Below, piece after piece: positions 33,526 to 44,205 of a stretch of DNA of 64,000 bases. Within the stretch, counting starts at the first letter, position 1. Each line of letters starts with the position of its first letter. The notes beneath the pieces are model-generated. The model saw nothing but the letters and a program-made list of their open reading frames with translations. It searched no databases and had not been told where the DNA came from. Both the position numbers and the translations under genes were made by a program. This stretch comes from Pseudenterobacter timonensis. Its GTDB lineage: Bacteria > Pseudomonadota > Gammaproteobacteria > Enterobacterales > Enterobacteriaceae. Location: positions 310,001 through 374,000 of the forward strand of contig NZ_FCOP01000013.1 in the NCBI RefSeq assembly GCF_900021175.1, read 5' to 3'.

Positions 33526-33537
33526 GATGATATCATC
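33526..33537. promoter_or_regulatory. Perfect 12-bp palindrome between the divergent pair
   Basis: GATGATATCATC lies midway between the two start codons and looks like an operator for a dimeric regulator. No regulator gene is adjacent except the pair itself. Confidence 0.4.
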
Positions 33538-33575
33538 GCGGGATTCGATAAACCGCTTTTACTCACAGGTAAACC

Positions 33576-33977
33576 ATGAAAGCCAGCCAGACCCTTTATG
33601 GCAGTATTACGCTCCAGGCCATTGAACTTATCAGAGCAGGCTCATCTCCCGTGGAGGCCTGGCTTCGCGCGGTCAGCGGAAAAGAGAAAGGTTGCCCAAA
33701 ATCAGCCTTTCTAAGCCTGTGTCAGTTTGGGTGGGTAAAAAATGTTCCGAGGGGATTGTACCTTTCTCCGCAAGCGTTAAATGGAACGAATAAAGAGTAT
33801 ACGATTCGTGCAGCACAAATTGTAATGGCTGACACAGAGGCAACGCATACGCCACCTCAGCTATGGAAACGTAGCATCTCCGGCCTGCCCCATCCTCCTG
33901 CTAATCATAACCAGCAAATGAATGTCGTACTTGCGCTTAAAGAGGCGGGCGTGCTTGTTAAGGGAGATATACCGTAA
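33576..33977 (+). CDS. DUF6979-like small protein
   Basis: 133 aa soluble protein beginning MKASQTLYGSITLQAIELI, with WLRAVSGKEKGCPKSAFLSLC and FGWVKNVPRG. It resembles proteins annotated DUF6979, a family with no known role. AGGT precedes the start by 5 nt. The coding sequence is clearly more AT-rich than yecA and uvrC, which fits recent gain. It ends just before the leuZ terminator on the opposite strand. The shape (small, possible winged-helix-like N-terminal half) allows a DNA-binding role, but that is a guess. Confidence 0.6.
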   Translation: MKASQTLYGSITLQAIELIRAGSSPVEAWLRAVSGKEKGCPKSAFLSLCQFGWVKNVPRGLYLSPQALNGTNKEYTIRAAQIVMADTEATHTPPQLWKRSISGLPHPPANHNQQMNVVLALKEAGVLVKGDIP

Positions 33978-34009
33978 TAGCGCCGAATAAAATAGGGACA
34001 AAAACAAAA

Positions 34010-34029
34010 AAACCACCTTTCGGTGGTTT
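34010..34029 (-). terminator. Terminator of the glyW-cysT-leuZ transcript
   Basis: Eight-bp stem AAACCACC / GGTGGTTT, 4-nt loop, then a T-run on the minus strand; 43 bp after leuZ. Confidence 0.9.
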
Positions 34030-34071
34030 CACGACACTGCTTATTGCTTTGATTATTCTGGCTTTCCCCAA

Positions 34072-34158
34072 TGGTACCCGGAGCGGGACTTGAACCCGCA
34101 CAGCGCGAACGCCGAGGGATTTTAAATCCCTTGTGTCTACCGATTCCACCATCCGGGC
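34072..34158 (-). tRNA. leuZ: tRNA-Leu (anticodon TAA)
   Basis: 87-nt type II tRNA with long variable arm; anticodon loop GGGATTTAAAATCCC reads TAA. CCA is encoded. It equals E. coli leuZ in sequence and place. The 3' end faces the accessory gene pair at 32.8-34.0 kb. Confidence 0.98.
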
Positions 34159-34170
34159 TCGGGAAGAAAG

Positions 34171-34244
34171 TGGAGGCGCGTTCCGGAGTCGAACCGGACT
34201 AGACGGATTTGCAATCCGCTACATAACCGCTTTGCTAACGCGCC
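34171..34244 (-). tRNA. cysT: tRNA-Cys (anticodon GCA)
   Basis: 74-nt tRNA with encoded CCA; anticodon loop GGATTGCAAATCC reads GCA. Matches E. coli cysT in sequence and place. Confidence 0.98.
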
Positions 34245-34294
34245 TTAAATCTGTTGTCTTTCGACCAGCACCCGCTATCGCCGATGCTTTAAAC

Positions 34295-34370
<76 letters not shown>

Positions 34371-34519
34371 ATTTTCAAGCTTTTGCTAATCGCTTGATTT
34401 TATTATCGTCTGGCAATCAGTGCCGCCGTTCGATGCGTTGCATTCTACTGATATGATCTTTTGAGTCAACGATATTTTTTGCCTGTCAGGATCGTTTGCT
34501 GAAATTTACGGCGAAACGA

Positions 34520-35068
34520 TCACTGATCAAGCAAATCCCCCCGCGCAGCGTTCAGATATTGCAGCATAGACCACAATGTCAGTACCGCCGCGACCCACAG
34601 CAGGCCAATTCCTGCCCACTCCACCAGCGCGTTCGGACGCCAGAGCATCCACACCAGCGCCGCCATTTGCGCCGTGGTTTTAACTTTACCGATCCAGGAG
34701 ACCGCCACGCTGCTGCGCTTGCCGAGCTCCGCCATCCATTCGCGCAGCGCGGAGATAATAATCTCGCGGGCGATCATGGTTGCCGCCGGCAGCGTCACCC
34801 ACCAGGTATGATAGTGTTCAGCCACCAGCACCATGGCGATTGCCACCATCACCTTATCCGCTACCGGATCGAGAAAGGCGCCAAAACGGGTGCTCTGGTT
34901 CCAGCGGCGCGCCAGATAGCCATCAAACCAGTCCGTCACTGCCGCGATAAGAAAGATGAGCGCGCAGGCAAAAGGAGCCCACACGAACGGTAGATAGAAC
35001 GCCAGTACAAAGAATGGAATCAGTACAACGCGAAAAAGCGTGAGCAACGTAGGGATATTCAATCGCAT
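34520..35068 (-). CDS. pgsA: PgsA, phosphatidylglycerophosphate synthase
   Basis: Inner-membrane enzyme of 182 aa that joins CDP-diacylglycerol and glycerol-3-phosphate, the committed step to phosphatidylglycerol and cardiolipin. The CDP-alcohol phosphotransferase motif reads [27 protein letters not shown] (eight spaced conserved residues D-DG-AR-G-D-D). About four to five membrane segments. Follows uvrC, with the tRNAs downstream. Confidence 0.97.
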   Translation of the reverse strand: MRLNIPTLLTLFRVVLIPFFVLAFYLPFVWAPFACALIFLIAAVTDWFDGYLARRWNQSTRFGAFLDPVADKVMVAIAMVLVAEHYHTWWVTLPAATMIAREIIISALREWMAELGKRSSVAVSWIGKVKTTAQMAALVWMLWRPNALVEWAGIGLLWVAAVLTLWSMLQYLNAARGDLLDQ

Positions 35069-35124
35069 AGTGACGGTAACTGTTTGTTGTCAGTAAAATT
35101 TAGCTCTATGTTGCTACAGAGCCC

Positions 35125-36957
35125 TTAATGTTTCAACGAGTAGTAGATCTTTTCTGCCAGCCCTTGCGAAATACCTGGCACTTTTGCGATTTCCTCTACG
35201 CTGGCGTTAAGTAATCCTTGCAATCCGCCCATGTACTTCAGCAGCATCTGCCGACGTTTTGGCCCGACCCCCTCTATCGTCTCCAGCGTACTGGTATTTT
35301 TGACCTTCGCCCGTTTCTTGCGATGGCCGCTGATCGCGTGATTATGCGATTCGTCGCGAATATGCTGGATAACATGCAGCGCCGGAGAGTCTGGCGGCAG
35401 GCTTACCCCCTCCCCTTCGGGTTCGAAGAAGAGCGTCTCCAGCCCGGCTTTACGATCGGTGCCTTTCGCCACGCCAAGCAGCAGCGGATGCGCTTTATCC
35501 CAGGAGACGTCCAGTTCAGCAAAAACCGCCTTCGCCTGCCCCAGCTGCCCTTTCCCGCCGTCGATAAGAATGACGTCCGGGATCTTACTCTCTTCGATTG
35601 CTTTACCGTACCGCCGACGCAGCACCTGGTTCATCGCCGCGTAATCATCCCCCGGCGTGATGCCGGTAATGTTATAGCGGCGGTACTCCGCCCGCAGCGG
35701 GCCGTTGGCGTCAAAGACCACGCAGGAGGCCACGGTTTGCTCCCCCATCGTATGGCTGATATCGAAACACTCCATCCGCTTCACTTCAGGCAGCTTTAAA
35801 AAGGTTGCCAGCGCGGCAAGCCGCTGGTGGATGGTGGACTGCTGCGACAGCTTCGTGGTCAACGCCGTGGCGGCGTTGGTGCGGGCCAGCTTAAGATAGC
35901 GGGCGCGATCGCCGCGCGGTTTGGTCTGCACGTTTACGCGTCGCCCCGCCAGCGCGGAGAGGGAGTCCGCCAGCAGGGTTTTATCGTCAAGGCTGAAGTC
36001 GAGAAGGATCTCGGAGGGCAGCGTGCGCATCTGGCTTCCCTGCAGATAAAACTGGCCGACAAAGGTTTCCACCACTTCCCCAAGCTCGGTGCCGCCCGGC
36101 ACTTTTGGAAAGTAGCTGCGGCTGCCCAGCACTTTGCCCTGGCGGATAAAGAGCACGTGGACGCAGGCCATGCCGGCATCGAAGGCCACGCCGATCACAT
36201 CCAGATCGTCGCCATTGTTGGAGACGAACTGTTTTTCCGTCACGCGCCGCACCGCCTGGATCTGGTCGCGGATGCGGGCCGCCTCTTCAAAGTTCAGCGC
36301 CTGGCTCGCCTTCTCCATGCGTTCAATCAGCTGGGTTAAGACCTGATCGTCTTTCCCGGCGAGAAAGAGGCGCACATACTCCACCTGCTGCGCATACTCC
36401 TCTTCGCTCACCAGCCCCTCCACGCAGGGCCCCAGGCAGCGTCCAATCTGGTATTGCAGGCAGGGGCGGGAGCGGTTGCGATAGACGCTGTTCTCACACT
36501 GGCGAATAGGGAAGATTTTTTGCAGCAGCGCCAGCGTCTCGCGCACGGCGTAGCCGTTCGGGAAGGGGCCAAAGTACTCCCCTTTCGCATGTTTAGCGCC
36601 ACGGTGCATCGCCAGCCGGGGGTGGGTGTCCCCGCTCAGGAAGATGAACGGATAGGATTTATCGTCGCGCAGCAGCACGTTATAGCGCGGCTGGTACAGT
36701 TTGATGTAGTTATGCTCCAGCAGCAGCGCCTCCGTCTCCGTATGGGTAACGGTGACATCAATCTGCTGGATCTGCGCCACCAGCGCCTCGGTTTTGCGCG
36801 AAGCGAGATTAGAGCGGAAGTAGCTGGAAAGGCGTTTTTTGAGATCTTTCGCCTTTCCCACGTAGATTACCGTACCGCCTGCGTCATACATACGGTAGAC
36901 GCCCGGCTGGCTGGTTACGGTTTTAAGAAAAGATTTTGAATCGAACACGTCACTCAC
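35125..36957 (-). CDS. uvrC: UvrC, nucleotide excision repair endonuclease
   Basis: 610 aa nuclease that makes both incisions beside a DNA lesion held by UvrB. N-terminal GIY-YIG domain ([21 protein letters not shown], about 15-95), UVR motif (about 205-240), RNase H-like nuclease domain and tandem HhH ([24 protein letters not shown]). Start placed at GTG 36957, overlapping the uvrY stop by 4 nt (GTGA) and giving (M)SDVFDSKSF, the family start. Nine further upstream codons overlap uvrY and are not conserved. Confidence 0.97.
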   Translation of the reverse strand: MSDVFDSKSFLKTVTSQPGVYRMYDAGGTVIYVGKAKDLKKRLSSYFRSNLASRKTEALVAQIQQIDVTVTHTETEALLLEHNYIKLYQPRYNVLLRDDKSYPFIFLSGDTHPRLAMHRGAKHAKGEYFGPFPNGYAVRETLALLQKIFPIRQCENSVYRNRSRPCLQYQIGRCLGPCVEGLVSEEEYAQQVEYVRLFLAGKDDQVLTQLIERMEKASQALNFEEAARIRDQIQAVRRVTEKQFVSNNGDDLDVIGVAFDAGMACVHVLFIRQGKVLGSRSYFPKVPGGTELGEVVETFVGQFYLQGSQMRTLPSEILLDFSLDDKTLLADSLSALAGRRVNVQTKPRGDRARYLKLARTNAATALTTKLSQQSTIHQRLAALATFLKLPEVKRMECFDISHTMGEQTVASCVVFDANGPLRAEYRRYNITGITPGDDYAAMNQVLRRRYGKAIEESKIPDVILIDGGKGQLGQAKAVFAELDVSWDKAHPLLLGVAKGTDRKAGLETLFFEPEGEGVSLPPDSPALHVIQHIRDESHNHAISGHRKKRAKVKNTSTLETIEGVGPKRRQMLLKYMGGLQGLLNASVEEIAKVPGISQGLAEKIYYSLKH

Positions 36958-37610
36958 TGACTGGTTAGGGTCTCCGCATTGCACAGACCATGACGGATGG
37001 CCAGGTGAGTGAGTTCGACATCGCCATGAATGTTCAGTTTACTGAACATACGGTAGCGGTAGCTGTTCACCGTTTTCGGGCTGAGATTCAGCTGCTCAGA
37101 AATCTCATTCACCTTTTGGCCTTTGGTTATCATCAGCATAATCTGCAATTCACGCTCAGACAAACTGGCGAACGGTGATTCTGTCTTTTGCGGCTCAATC
37201 TGACTTAACGCCATCTGCTGCGCAATATCCGACGCGATATAGCGCTGCCCTGCGTGCACGGAGCGAATGGCATTCACCACCTCCTGCGGCGCGGCCCCTT
37301 TGCTCAGGTAGCCTGCCGCCCCGGCCTGCATCACTTTGGCAGGCAGCGGGTTCTCCGTATGGACGGTCAACATAATGACTTTCGTATCCGGGCAGGCGCG
37401 GGCAATTTTGCGGGTAGCTTCAAGCCCGCCGATACCAGGCATACTCATATCCATCAGCACGACATCGGCGAAATTGGCGCGACACCATTTGACGGCATCT
37501 TCACCGCAGCAGGCTTCGCCCGCAACTTTAATACCTTTTATATCTTCAAGAATGCGACGTATCCCTGCGCGCACCAGTTCGTGGTCATCAACAAGAAGGA
37601 CGTTGATCAA
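36954..37610 (-). CDS. uvrY: UvrY, response regulator of BarA-UvrY
   Basis: 218 aa LuxR/FixJ-type regulator. The receiver domain has D54 in [10 protein letters not shown]; the C-terminal helix-turn-helix has [24 protein letters not shown] and [12 protein letters not shown]. Phosphorylated by BarA, it drives the CsrB/CsrC small RNAs and so counters CsrA, with effects on motility, biofilm and carbon use. Co-transcribed with uvrC. Confidence 0.97.
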   Translation of the reverse strand: MINVLLVDDHELVRAGIRRILEDIKGIKVAGEACCGEDAVKWCRANFADVVLMDMSMPGIGGLEATRKIARACPDTKVIMLTVHTENPLPAKVMQAGAAGYLSKGAAPQEVVNAIRSVHAGQRYIASDIAQQMALSQIEPQKTESPFASLSERELQIMLMITKGQKVNEISEQLNLSPKTVNSYRYRMFSKLNIHGDVELTHLAIRHGLCNAETLTSQ

Positions 37611-38078
37611 AGGAAACTCTCCAGAATAGGGATAACGCTATCGACGGCTTAATTTCACTTATATTAACGGTTTTCCTCGCAACTTTAAAACGTTAAAAAC
37701 GTCGTTAATCGGCCTGGTTCGCGTTTTTGGAAATTACTTTTTACAGTAGTAGAAAAGCACTTTCCAGGCGTACCAAGCTTTGTCGGCCATTTTTAATCGC
37801 CTGTTTTCGAAGAGTTACGAAAAAGTTCCAGTTCAAAATAAGATAAAAAAAGCGGCCTCTTTTTTGTAACAATGATTAACCAGACAACAACAAACAATAA
37901 ACACTTCCGTTTAAGCACCGTTATAAAAGTTTATATAAAATACATGTTTAACAAAATAAGGAGGCGGGAGAAAAGTACAAAAATCAACCTCTGCTTTTTT
38001 TTCGCAAGCTTGTGGTATACTCCCGCGCCTTATCGTTCATCGTCGCGCTTAAGCGCCGTAACATTGAGAGGAAAATAA
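37611..38078. promoter_or_regulatory. Divergent uvrY / yecF gap
   Basis: 468 bp, AT-rich, no gene recognised. A good -10 (TATACT at 38016-38021) lies about 60 bp before yecF. The uvrY promoter should be on the other side but is not obvious. No RNA gene was recognised. Confidence 0.45.
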
Positions 38079-38303
38079 ATGAGCACCCCTGAATTCGCCA
38101 CTGCGGAGAATAACCAACAACTGGCGCAGGAAGTCTCCTGCCTGAAAGCGCTGCTGACCCTGATGCTTCAGGCAATGGGCCAGGCTGATGCGGGCCGTGT
38201 GATCATTAAAATGGAAAAGCAAATTGCACAAATGGAAGCCTCTGGCCAGGCTGACGTATTTGCCAGCACCGTTAAGCAAATTAAACAGGCTTACCGTCAG
38301 TAA
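38079..38303 (+). CDS. yecF: YecF, small conserved protein
   Basis: 74 aa protein of the DUF2594 family ([20 protein letters not shown]), predicted helical with a heptad-like middle part. Function unknown. AGAGG precedes the start by 8 nt. Same place as in E. coli, between uvrY and sdiA. Confidence 0.9.
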   Translation: MSTPEFATAENNQQLAQEVSCLKALLTLMLQAMGQADAGRVIIKMEKQIAQMEASGQADVFASTVKQIKQAYRQ

Positions 38304-38308
38304 AAAAG

Positions 38309-38345
38309 AAACGGCTGAAAGCGTGATGCATTCAGCCGTTTTTGT
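38309..38345 (+). terminator. Terminator of yecF
   Basis: Eleven-bp stem AAACGGCTGAA / TTCAGCCGTTT with an 11-nt loop and T-rich tail. Confidence 0.88.
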
Positions 38346-38371
38346 GTCTGGCACGCAGAACCGGTTCTCTG

Positions 38372-39094
38372 TCAGATAAGCCCCGTCGCGGCGGCATAGC
38401 AGGCAATTTGTGTTTTATTCGGCGCGTTAAATTTCTTTTGCATATTTTTCTGGTGAAAGTTCACGGTATTCTCTGAAATAGAGAGGATGATCGCAATTTC
38501 GGCCGACGTTTTCCCTTCCGCTGTCCATTTCAGTATTTCTTTTTCACGCTTGCTGAATTTCATCTCAGGCGGCATCACCATATCATCTTCAAAACGCAGC
38601 AGCGTGGTGAGCGCCATTTGCACCAGCATCTGCAGACGCAGCTCAATCTCTTCTTTATCCAGCGCGCCATTCGCTTGCTGCCTCCCGGAGACGGAGAGGA
38701 AGCCGAGCGCGTGGTTAGGCAGCATCATGCACTGTGTGATGCCTTTACGCAGGCCGTGGTCGCGTGCGCCATCCCATAACGGCTGGGCGTCAACGAAGAG
38801 TTCATCAGTCCACGGAAGATGCCCGTGCACATAATTTTCCCGTTTTAATACCGGATCGATAGCATAATAATTTTCCGACTGATATTGCGCCAGCCACTCG
38901 GCTGGATAGCTGGAACGGACGGAAATTTTGGGACGCGTAAACGGCACAGGATGCCGGACGCACAGGGCGTAATAATCAAATTCAAGATGACAGGTTTGTT
39001 GCTGAAGCTCCTGAAACACCTCGTCCGCTGTGGTCATTGCTTTAAACCGGAGGGCGCAATCCCGTCGCCATGTAAAAAAGTCTATATCATTCAT
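38372..39094 (-). CDS. sdiA: SdiA, LuxR-type acyl-homoserine lactone receptor
   Basis: 240 aa quorum-sensing regulator that detects acyl-homoserine lactones made by other species. The autoinducer-binding domain (about 1-165) keeps FDYYALCVRHPVPFTRPK, YYAIDPVL and the W and D residues of the pocket. The LuxR helix-turn-helix is FSKREKEILKWTAEGKTSAEI and SISENTVNFHQKNMQKK. No luxI-type synthase is nearby. Start 39094 (MNDIDFFTW) gives the family length; 11 upstream codons are discarded. Confidence 0.95.
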   Translation of the reverse strand: MNDIDFFTWRRDCALRFKAMTTADEVFQELQQQTCHLEFDYYALCVRHPVPFTRPKISVRSSYPAEWLAQYQSENYYAIDPVLKRENYVHGHLPWTDELFVDAQPLWDGARDHGLRKGITQCMMLPNHALGFLSVSGRQQANGALDKEEIELRLQMLVQMALTTLLRFEDDMVMPPEMKFSKREKEILKWTAEGKTSAEIAIILSISENTVNFHQKNMQKKFNAPNKTQIACYAAATGLI

Positions 39095-39271
39095 ACCAAA
39101 CGAATGAAACCCCTTCGCGTTAATCATTATTTTCGTGAATATAACCTAACACATAAATCATATTTATATATAGAAAATATCGACCCAACGCCGATTAACT
39201 ACGGCTTTTATGCGGTCTCTGTCGATGATTCAGCAGAAATGAATGGCTATATGGGGTAAGCGAAAAGATAA

Positions 39272-39300
39272 TTTGCCCCGGCGTAACAAACCGGGACAAA
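39272..39300 (-). terminator. Terminator after tcyN
   Basis: Ten-bp stem with one mismatch (TTTGCCCCGG / CCGGGACAAA), 9-nt loop, T-rich tail on the minus strand. Confidence 0.7.
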
Positions 39301-39314
39301 TATGCTTGATAATG

Positions 39315-40067
39315 TTACTGCAGCAAGAATTTCTCCAGAAACTGTTGCGTACGCGGTTGCTGCGGCGCGGTGAAGAGCGTTTTCGCCGGTCCCTGCTCCA
39401 CGATGCGTCCCTGATCCATAAAGATGGCGCGGTCAGCCACATCCCGGGCAAAGCTCATCTCGTGAGTGACAATCACCATCGTGCGTTTCTCCTGCGCCAG
39501 CTGACGAATGGTGTTCAGCACCTCGCCCACCAGCTCAGGATCGAGCGCCGAGGTCGGCTCGTCAAAGAGGATCACGTCGGGACGCATGGCCAGCGCACGG
39601 GCGATGGCGACGCGCTGCTGCTGGCCGCCAGAGAGCCGCCGGGGATAGCTCGTCTCTTTGCCGGAAAGCCCCACCTTCGCCAGCAGCTCACGCGCCCGGG
39701 TCGAGGCCTCTTCCCGGGATTCGCCTTTTACGATGACCGGACCTTCAATAATGTTCTCCAGCACCGTACGGTGCGGAAAGAGGTTAAAGTTCTGAAACAC
39801 AAACCCGACGTGCTGGCGCAGGCGGCGGATCAGCCCTTTCTGCTGGCTGAAGGATCGGGCGGTATCGATGGTAATATCACCCACACGAATGGTTCCCCCC
39901 TCCGGCTGCTCCAGCAGGTTGATACTGCGCAGCAGCGTGGTTTTGCCCGAGCCGCTTGGCCCGATAATCGCCACCACTTCGCCCTTCTGCACCTCCAGAT
40001 CGATGCCATGCAGCACCGTCTGTCCGTGAAATTTCTTTACCAGGTTTTTGATGTCGATTGCGCTCAT
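39315..40067 (-). CDS. tcyN: TcyN (YecC), L-cystine ABC transporter ATPase
   Basis: 250 aa ATPase with Walker [11 protein letters not shown]-loop FQNFNLFP, signature [10 protein letters not shown] and Walker [13 protein letters not shown]. Polar-amino-acid uptake family. Drives import of L-cystine (also diaminopimelate and D-cysteine in E. coli) with TcyL and the binding protein TcyJ. Start overlaps the tcyL stop by 4 nt. Confidence 0.96.
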   Translation of the reverse strand: MSAIDIKNLVKKFHGQTVLHGIDLEVQKGEVVAIIGPSGSGKTTLLRSINLLEQPEGGTIRVGDITIDTARSFSQQKGLIRRLRQHVGFVFQNFNLFPHRTVLENIIEGPVIVKGESREEASTRARELLAKVGLSGKETSYPRRLSGGQQQRVAIARALAMRPDVILFDEPTSALDPELVGEVLNTIRQLAQEKRTMVIVTHEMSFARDVADRAIFMDQGRIVEQGPAKTLFTAPQQPRTQQFLEKFLLQ

Positions 40068-40732
40068 TTCGGATCTCGCTCCTGGCGGTTAAGCTGATTT
40101 TCAAAATAGTTTTGCAGTGCCGAGAGCACCGTGGCCATTACCCAGTAGATCAGCGAGGCGGCCAGATACATGGTAAAGACCTCCAGCGTGCGGGAGGTGA
40201 CCAGCTGCGCCTGACGGAACAGCTCCGGCACCTGGATAGTGGCCGCCAGGGAGGTATCCTTCACCAGGCTGATAAAGCTGTTGCTGAGCGGCGGTAACGC
40301 CACCCGCGCCGCCTGGGGGAGAATTGCCCGGCGAAGGGTTTGCCAGGGCGTCATGCCGATGCTCGACGCCGCTTCCCACTGGCCTTTATCAATGGACGAT
40401 ATCGCCGCGCGCAGCGTTTCAGAGGTATAGGCCGCCGTGTTAAGGGACAAGCCTATCATCGCCGCCGGGATCGGATCCAGCTCAATGCCAAACTGCGGCA
40501 GACCGTAATAGATCATAAAGAGCTGGGCGATAAGCGGCGTACCGCGAAAGATTGAGATGTAAAAACGCGCCAGCCAGCGCACCGGCAACAGGGGGGACAT
40601 GCGCATCAGCGCCAGCACAAAGCCCAGCACCAGCCCAAAAAACATACCGCCGATACTGAGCTGGAGGGTGAATACCGCCCCCTTGAGCAGATAGGGCAGT
40701 GAATCGATAACCAGTTGGATACTTTCTTGCAT
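40064..40732 (-). CDS. tcyL: TcyL (YecS), L-cystine ABC transporter permease
   Basis: 222 aa permease with about five membrane segments and the EAA-type loop EAASSIGMTPWQTLRRAILPQA. Close to E. coli YecS. Lies 17 bp after dcyD in the order dcyD-tcyL-tcyN. Confidence 0.96.
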   Translation of the reverse strand: MQESIQLVIDSLPYLLKGAVFTLQLSIGGMFFGLVLGFVLALMRMSPLLPVRWLARFYISIFRGTPLIAQLFMIYYGLPQFGIELDPIPAAMIGLSLNTAAYTSETLRAAISSIDKGQWEAASSIGMTPWQTLRRAILPQAARVALPPLSNSFISLVKDTSLAATIQVPELFRQAQLVTSRTLEVFTMYLAASLIYWVMATVLSALQNYFENQLNRQERDPK

Positions 40733-40749
40733 TATTCTTTTCGACCCAG

Positions 40750-41832
<1,083 letters not shown>

Positions 41833-42633
41833 TTACTGAGTGACGTCAGCGCCGAACCACTTCTCGGAGAGCGCCTTCAGGCTGCCATCTTTCTGCATCT
41901 CTGCAATGGCCGCGTCGATCGCTTTCAGCAGATCCTCGTTGCCTTTGCGGACCGCGACGCCCGCTTCCTGACGGGAGAAGGCATCGCCAGCCACCGCCAG
42001 GGTATTATTGGTTTTCTTGACCAGATCCAGCGCCGCCAGACGGTCAACCAGAATGGCGTCGATACGGCCTACGCGCAGATCCTGGTATTTGGTCGGGTCA
42101 TCATCGTAGGTACGAATATCCACGCCCTTCACGTTCTGGCGCAGCCACTCTTCGTAGTTGGTCCCCAGCCCAACGCCCACTTTCTTATCTTTCAGATCGG
42201 CGGCGGACTTGATGCTGCCCTCGTTGCCTTTCTTCACCAGCGCCTGGATACCGGAGACGGTATAGGGGGTGGAGAAATCATATTTTTTCTTCCGCTCGTC
42301 GGTAATGGTGACCTGGTTAATCGCCACATCAATGCGTTTGGAGTCCAGCGACGCCAGCATACCGTCCCATTTGGTCGGCTTGAGGGAGGCTTTGACGCCG
42401 AGATGTTTCGCCAGCGACTCGGCAAATTCCACCTCAAACCCGGTCAGTTTGCCATCGTCACCCTGGAAGCTGAACGGCGGATAGGTGCCTTCCAGTCCTA
42501 CCAGCAATGTGCCGCGCTCTTTAACCTTGTTGAGCAGCCCTTCCGCCGCGAACGTTTTCACGCTCATTCCTGCGACCAGCGCCACCGCCATGACGCCCAT
42601 CAGCGCCTGTCGACCGAGAAGTGCAAGTTTCAT
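41833..42633 (-). CDS. tcyJ: TcyJ (FliY), cystine-binding periplasmic protein
   Basis: 266 aa solute-binding protein with signal peptide ending VKTFA. GTYPPFSFQGDDGKLTGFEVE and the ITDERKKKYDFSTPY segment are typical of amino-acid receptors of this family. It captures L-cystine for TcyL-TcyN. Start 42633 (MKLALLGRQAL) has GGGG 5 nt upstream; the open frame to 42690 is not conserved. Follows fliZ, as in E. coli. Confidence 0.95.
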   Translation of the reverse strand: MKLALLGRQALMGVMAVALVAGMSVKTFAAEGLLNKVKERGTLLVGLEGTYPPFSFQGDDGKLTGFEVEFAESLAKHLGVKASLKPTKWDGMLASLDSKRIDVAINQVTITDERKKKYDFSTPYTVSGIQALVKKGNEGSIKSAADLKDKKVGVGLGTNYEEWLRQNVKGVDIRTYDDDPTKYQDLRVGRIDAILVDRLAALDLVKKTNNTLAVAGDAFSRQEAGVAVRKGNEDLLKAIDAAIAEMQKDGSLKALSEKWFGADVTQ

Positions 42634-42718
42634 AGATACCCCGTGATGTGGAATTTCTGCGTAGTGTAGAGCCTTCGCCCGGAACCACAAAGGCGACTGC
42701 GCTACATCTTATTCATTT

Positions 42719-43270
42719 TTAATATATATCAGAAGTTGCCTGAGTCGAGAGTTTTTGCATCAACCGCCCCGGCATTTGTGCTTTATATTGCGCGTACTTA
42801 CGCAGCGCGATGCGGTAGTTGTTGGTGCTGGTGGGCGGCAGCCAGGGCTCCAGATTTTCATCCAGATAGCCTTCGCGCAGCAGTTCGCGGGAGACATTTT
42901 TTAACGTGAGGTATTCCCCGAGACGACGCAGGCGCACCACATACTCGCGCACGGTGCCGTGACTCATCTCGGTTTGCTCGAAGAGAAACTGCTTAAAGCC
43001 GATGATATCGAAGAAGTCGCTCTGCTCTTTGCAGTGCAGATCGCCGCAGAAGCGGCAGAGCGCCACCCACTCTTTTTGCTCTTCAAGCCATGCCGCTTCA
43101 TCCATTAGCGTGTCGAGACGGGAGATGGCAATTTTATTGACGATTTCGCCCCGGCGCACCAGCGTGATGCGATCGAGCAGCTTTTTACAGTGGGCGCAAT
43201 GCGTCTGGCTGTGTTTAAAGTCTTTGAGGTAGCGGCTTAAAGGCCGTCTTTTTGGTTGCTGCACCGTCAT
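42719..43270 (-). CDS. fliZ: FliZ, flagellar and curli regulator
   Basis: 183 aa DNA-binding regulator. In E. coli it represses many sigma-S genes, including curli control, and in Salmonella it boosts FlhDC activity. The segment LSRYLKDFKHSQTHCAHCKKLLDRI and a core-binding-integrase-like domain are nearly identical to E. coli. Follows fliA by 53 bp. Confidence 0.96.
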   Translation of the reverse strand: MTVQQPKRRPLSRYLKDFKHSQTHCAHCKKLLDRITLVRRGEIVNKIAISRLDTLMDEAAWLEEQKEWVALCRFCGDLHCKEQSDFFDIIGFKQFLFEQTEMSHGTVREYVVRLRRLGEYLTLKNVSRELLREGYLDENLEPWLPPTSTNNYRIALRKYAQYKAQMPGRLMQKLSTQATSDIY

Positions 43271-43323
43271 GATAACTCCTGGGTTTCAATACGTTGTGCG
43301 GCATTTTTCGGGCGAGTGTTCAC

Positions 43324-44043
43324 CTATAGCTTACCCAGCTTTGTACGTAAGCGTTTAATGGCCTGGCTGTGCAGCTGGCTGACCCGCGACTCCCCTACCT
43401 CCAGCACGGCGCCAATCTCCTTGAGATTGAGCTCCTCCTGGTAGTAGAGGGTTAACACCAGCTGTTCGCGCTCCGGTAACGCTTCAATGGCATCCATCAC
43501 GCGCTGGCGGAGGTTACTTTCCAGTAACTGGTGTAACGGGTTTTCCTGCTGATGTTCATCGGTAACCAGCTCAATGCTATCGCCATGCTCTTCCCGCCAC
43601 TCGTCATAGGAGAAGAGCTGGCTGTTATTGGTATCGAGCAACATCTGGCGATATTCTTCCACCGGGATGCCCAGACGGTCTGCCACTTCGGTCTCCGTCG
43701 CGTTACGTCCCAGCTCCTGTTCAAGCTGTCCTAATGCCTGTGCCACTTCGCGCGCGTTGCGGCGAACGCTGCGCGGCACCCAATCACGACTGCGCAGCTC
43801 GTCCAGCATCGCACCACGAATACGCTGTACTGCGTAAGTCGTAAATGCCGTTCCTTGCAGAGCGTCGTACCGGTCAACTGCGTTCAGCAATCCGATACCG
43901 CCTGCCTGTAGCAGGTCGTCAAGTTCAACACTCGCCGGCAAGCGCACCTGAAGGCGCAATGCTTCGTGACGCACCAACGGAACATAACGCTGCCACAGCG
44001 AGTGTTTATCCATTACCCCTTCAGCGGTATAGAGTGAAGTCAC
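43324..44043 (-). CDS. fliA: FliA, flagellar sigma factor (sigma-28)
   Basis: 239 aa sigma factor that reads the TAAA...-N11-GCCGATAA promoters seen at tar, motA, fliC and fliD in this window. Regions 2 (DDLLQAGGIGLLNAVDRYD), 3 and 4 (YYQEELNLKEIGAVLEVGESRVSQLHSQAIKRLR) are all present. Start is GTG at 44043, as in E. coli (MTSLYTAEGVMDKH). Confidence 0.97.
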   Translation of the reverse strand: MTSLYTAEGVMDKHSLWQRYVPLVRHEALRLQVRLPASVELDDLLQAGGIGLLNAVDRYDALQGTAFTTYAVQRIRGAMLDELRSRDWVPRSVRRNAREVAQALGQLEQELGRNATETEVADRLGIPVEEYRQMLLDTNNSQLFSYDEWREEHGDSIELVTDEHQQENPLHQLLESNLRQRVMDAIEALPEREQLVLTLYYQEELNLKEIGAVLEVGESRVSQLHSQAIKRLRTKLGKL

Positions 44044-44068
44044 GATAAACAGCCCTGCGTTAATTGAG

Positions 44069-44095
44069 TTATCGGCATGATTATCCGTTTCTGGA
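44069..44095 (-). promoter_or_regulatory. Likely sigma-28 element upstream of fliA
   Basis: A perfect -10 GCCGATAA (44069-44076) 25 bp before the GTG start, but no good -35 at 11 nt. The same arrangement exists in E. coli, where fliA is mainly FlhDC-driven and partly self-activated. Confidence 0.5.
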
Positions 44096-44163
44096 GGGGT
44101 TTTAATCGGGTGAATAGTGGGTGAAATGGGGGGTTATTTAGCAGTTTTAGCGCGACTGAAACG

Positions 44164-44188
44164 AAAAAACCCCGCCGGAGCGGGGTTT
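44164..44188 (-). terminator. Terminator of fliC
   Basis: Nine-bp stem AAACCCCGC / GCGGGGTTT and T-run on the minus strand, 18 bp after the fliC stop. Confidence 0.92.
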
Positions 44189-44205
44189 GAGCAAGCAAAA
44201 GGCGA

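Noticed and set aside
39243..40097. 284-codon plus-strand frame
   Set aside because: Antisense to tcyN; no domain or ribosome site.
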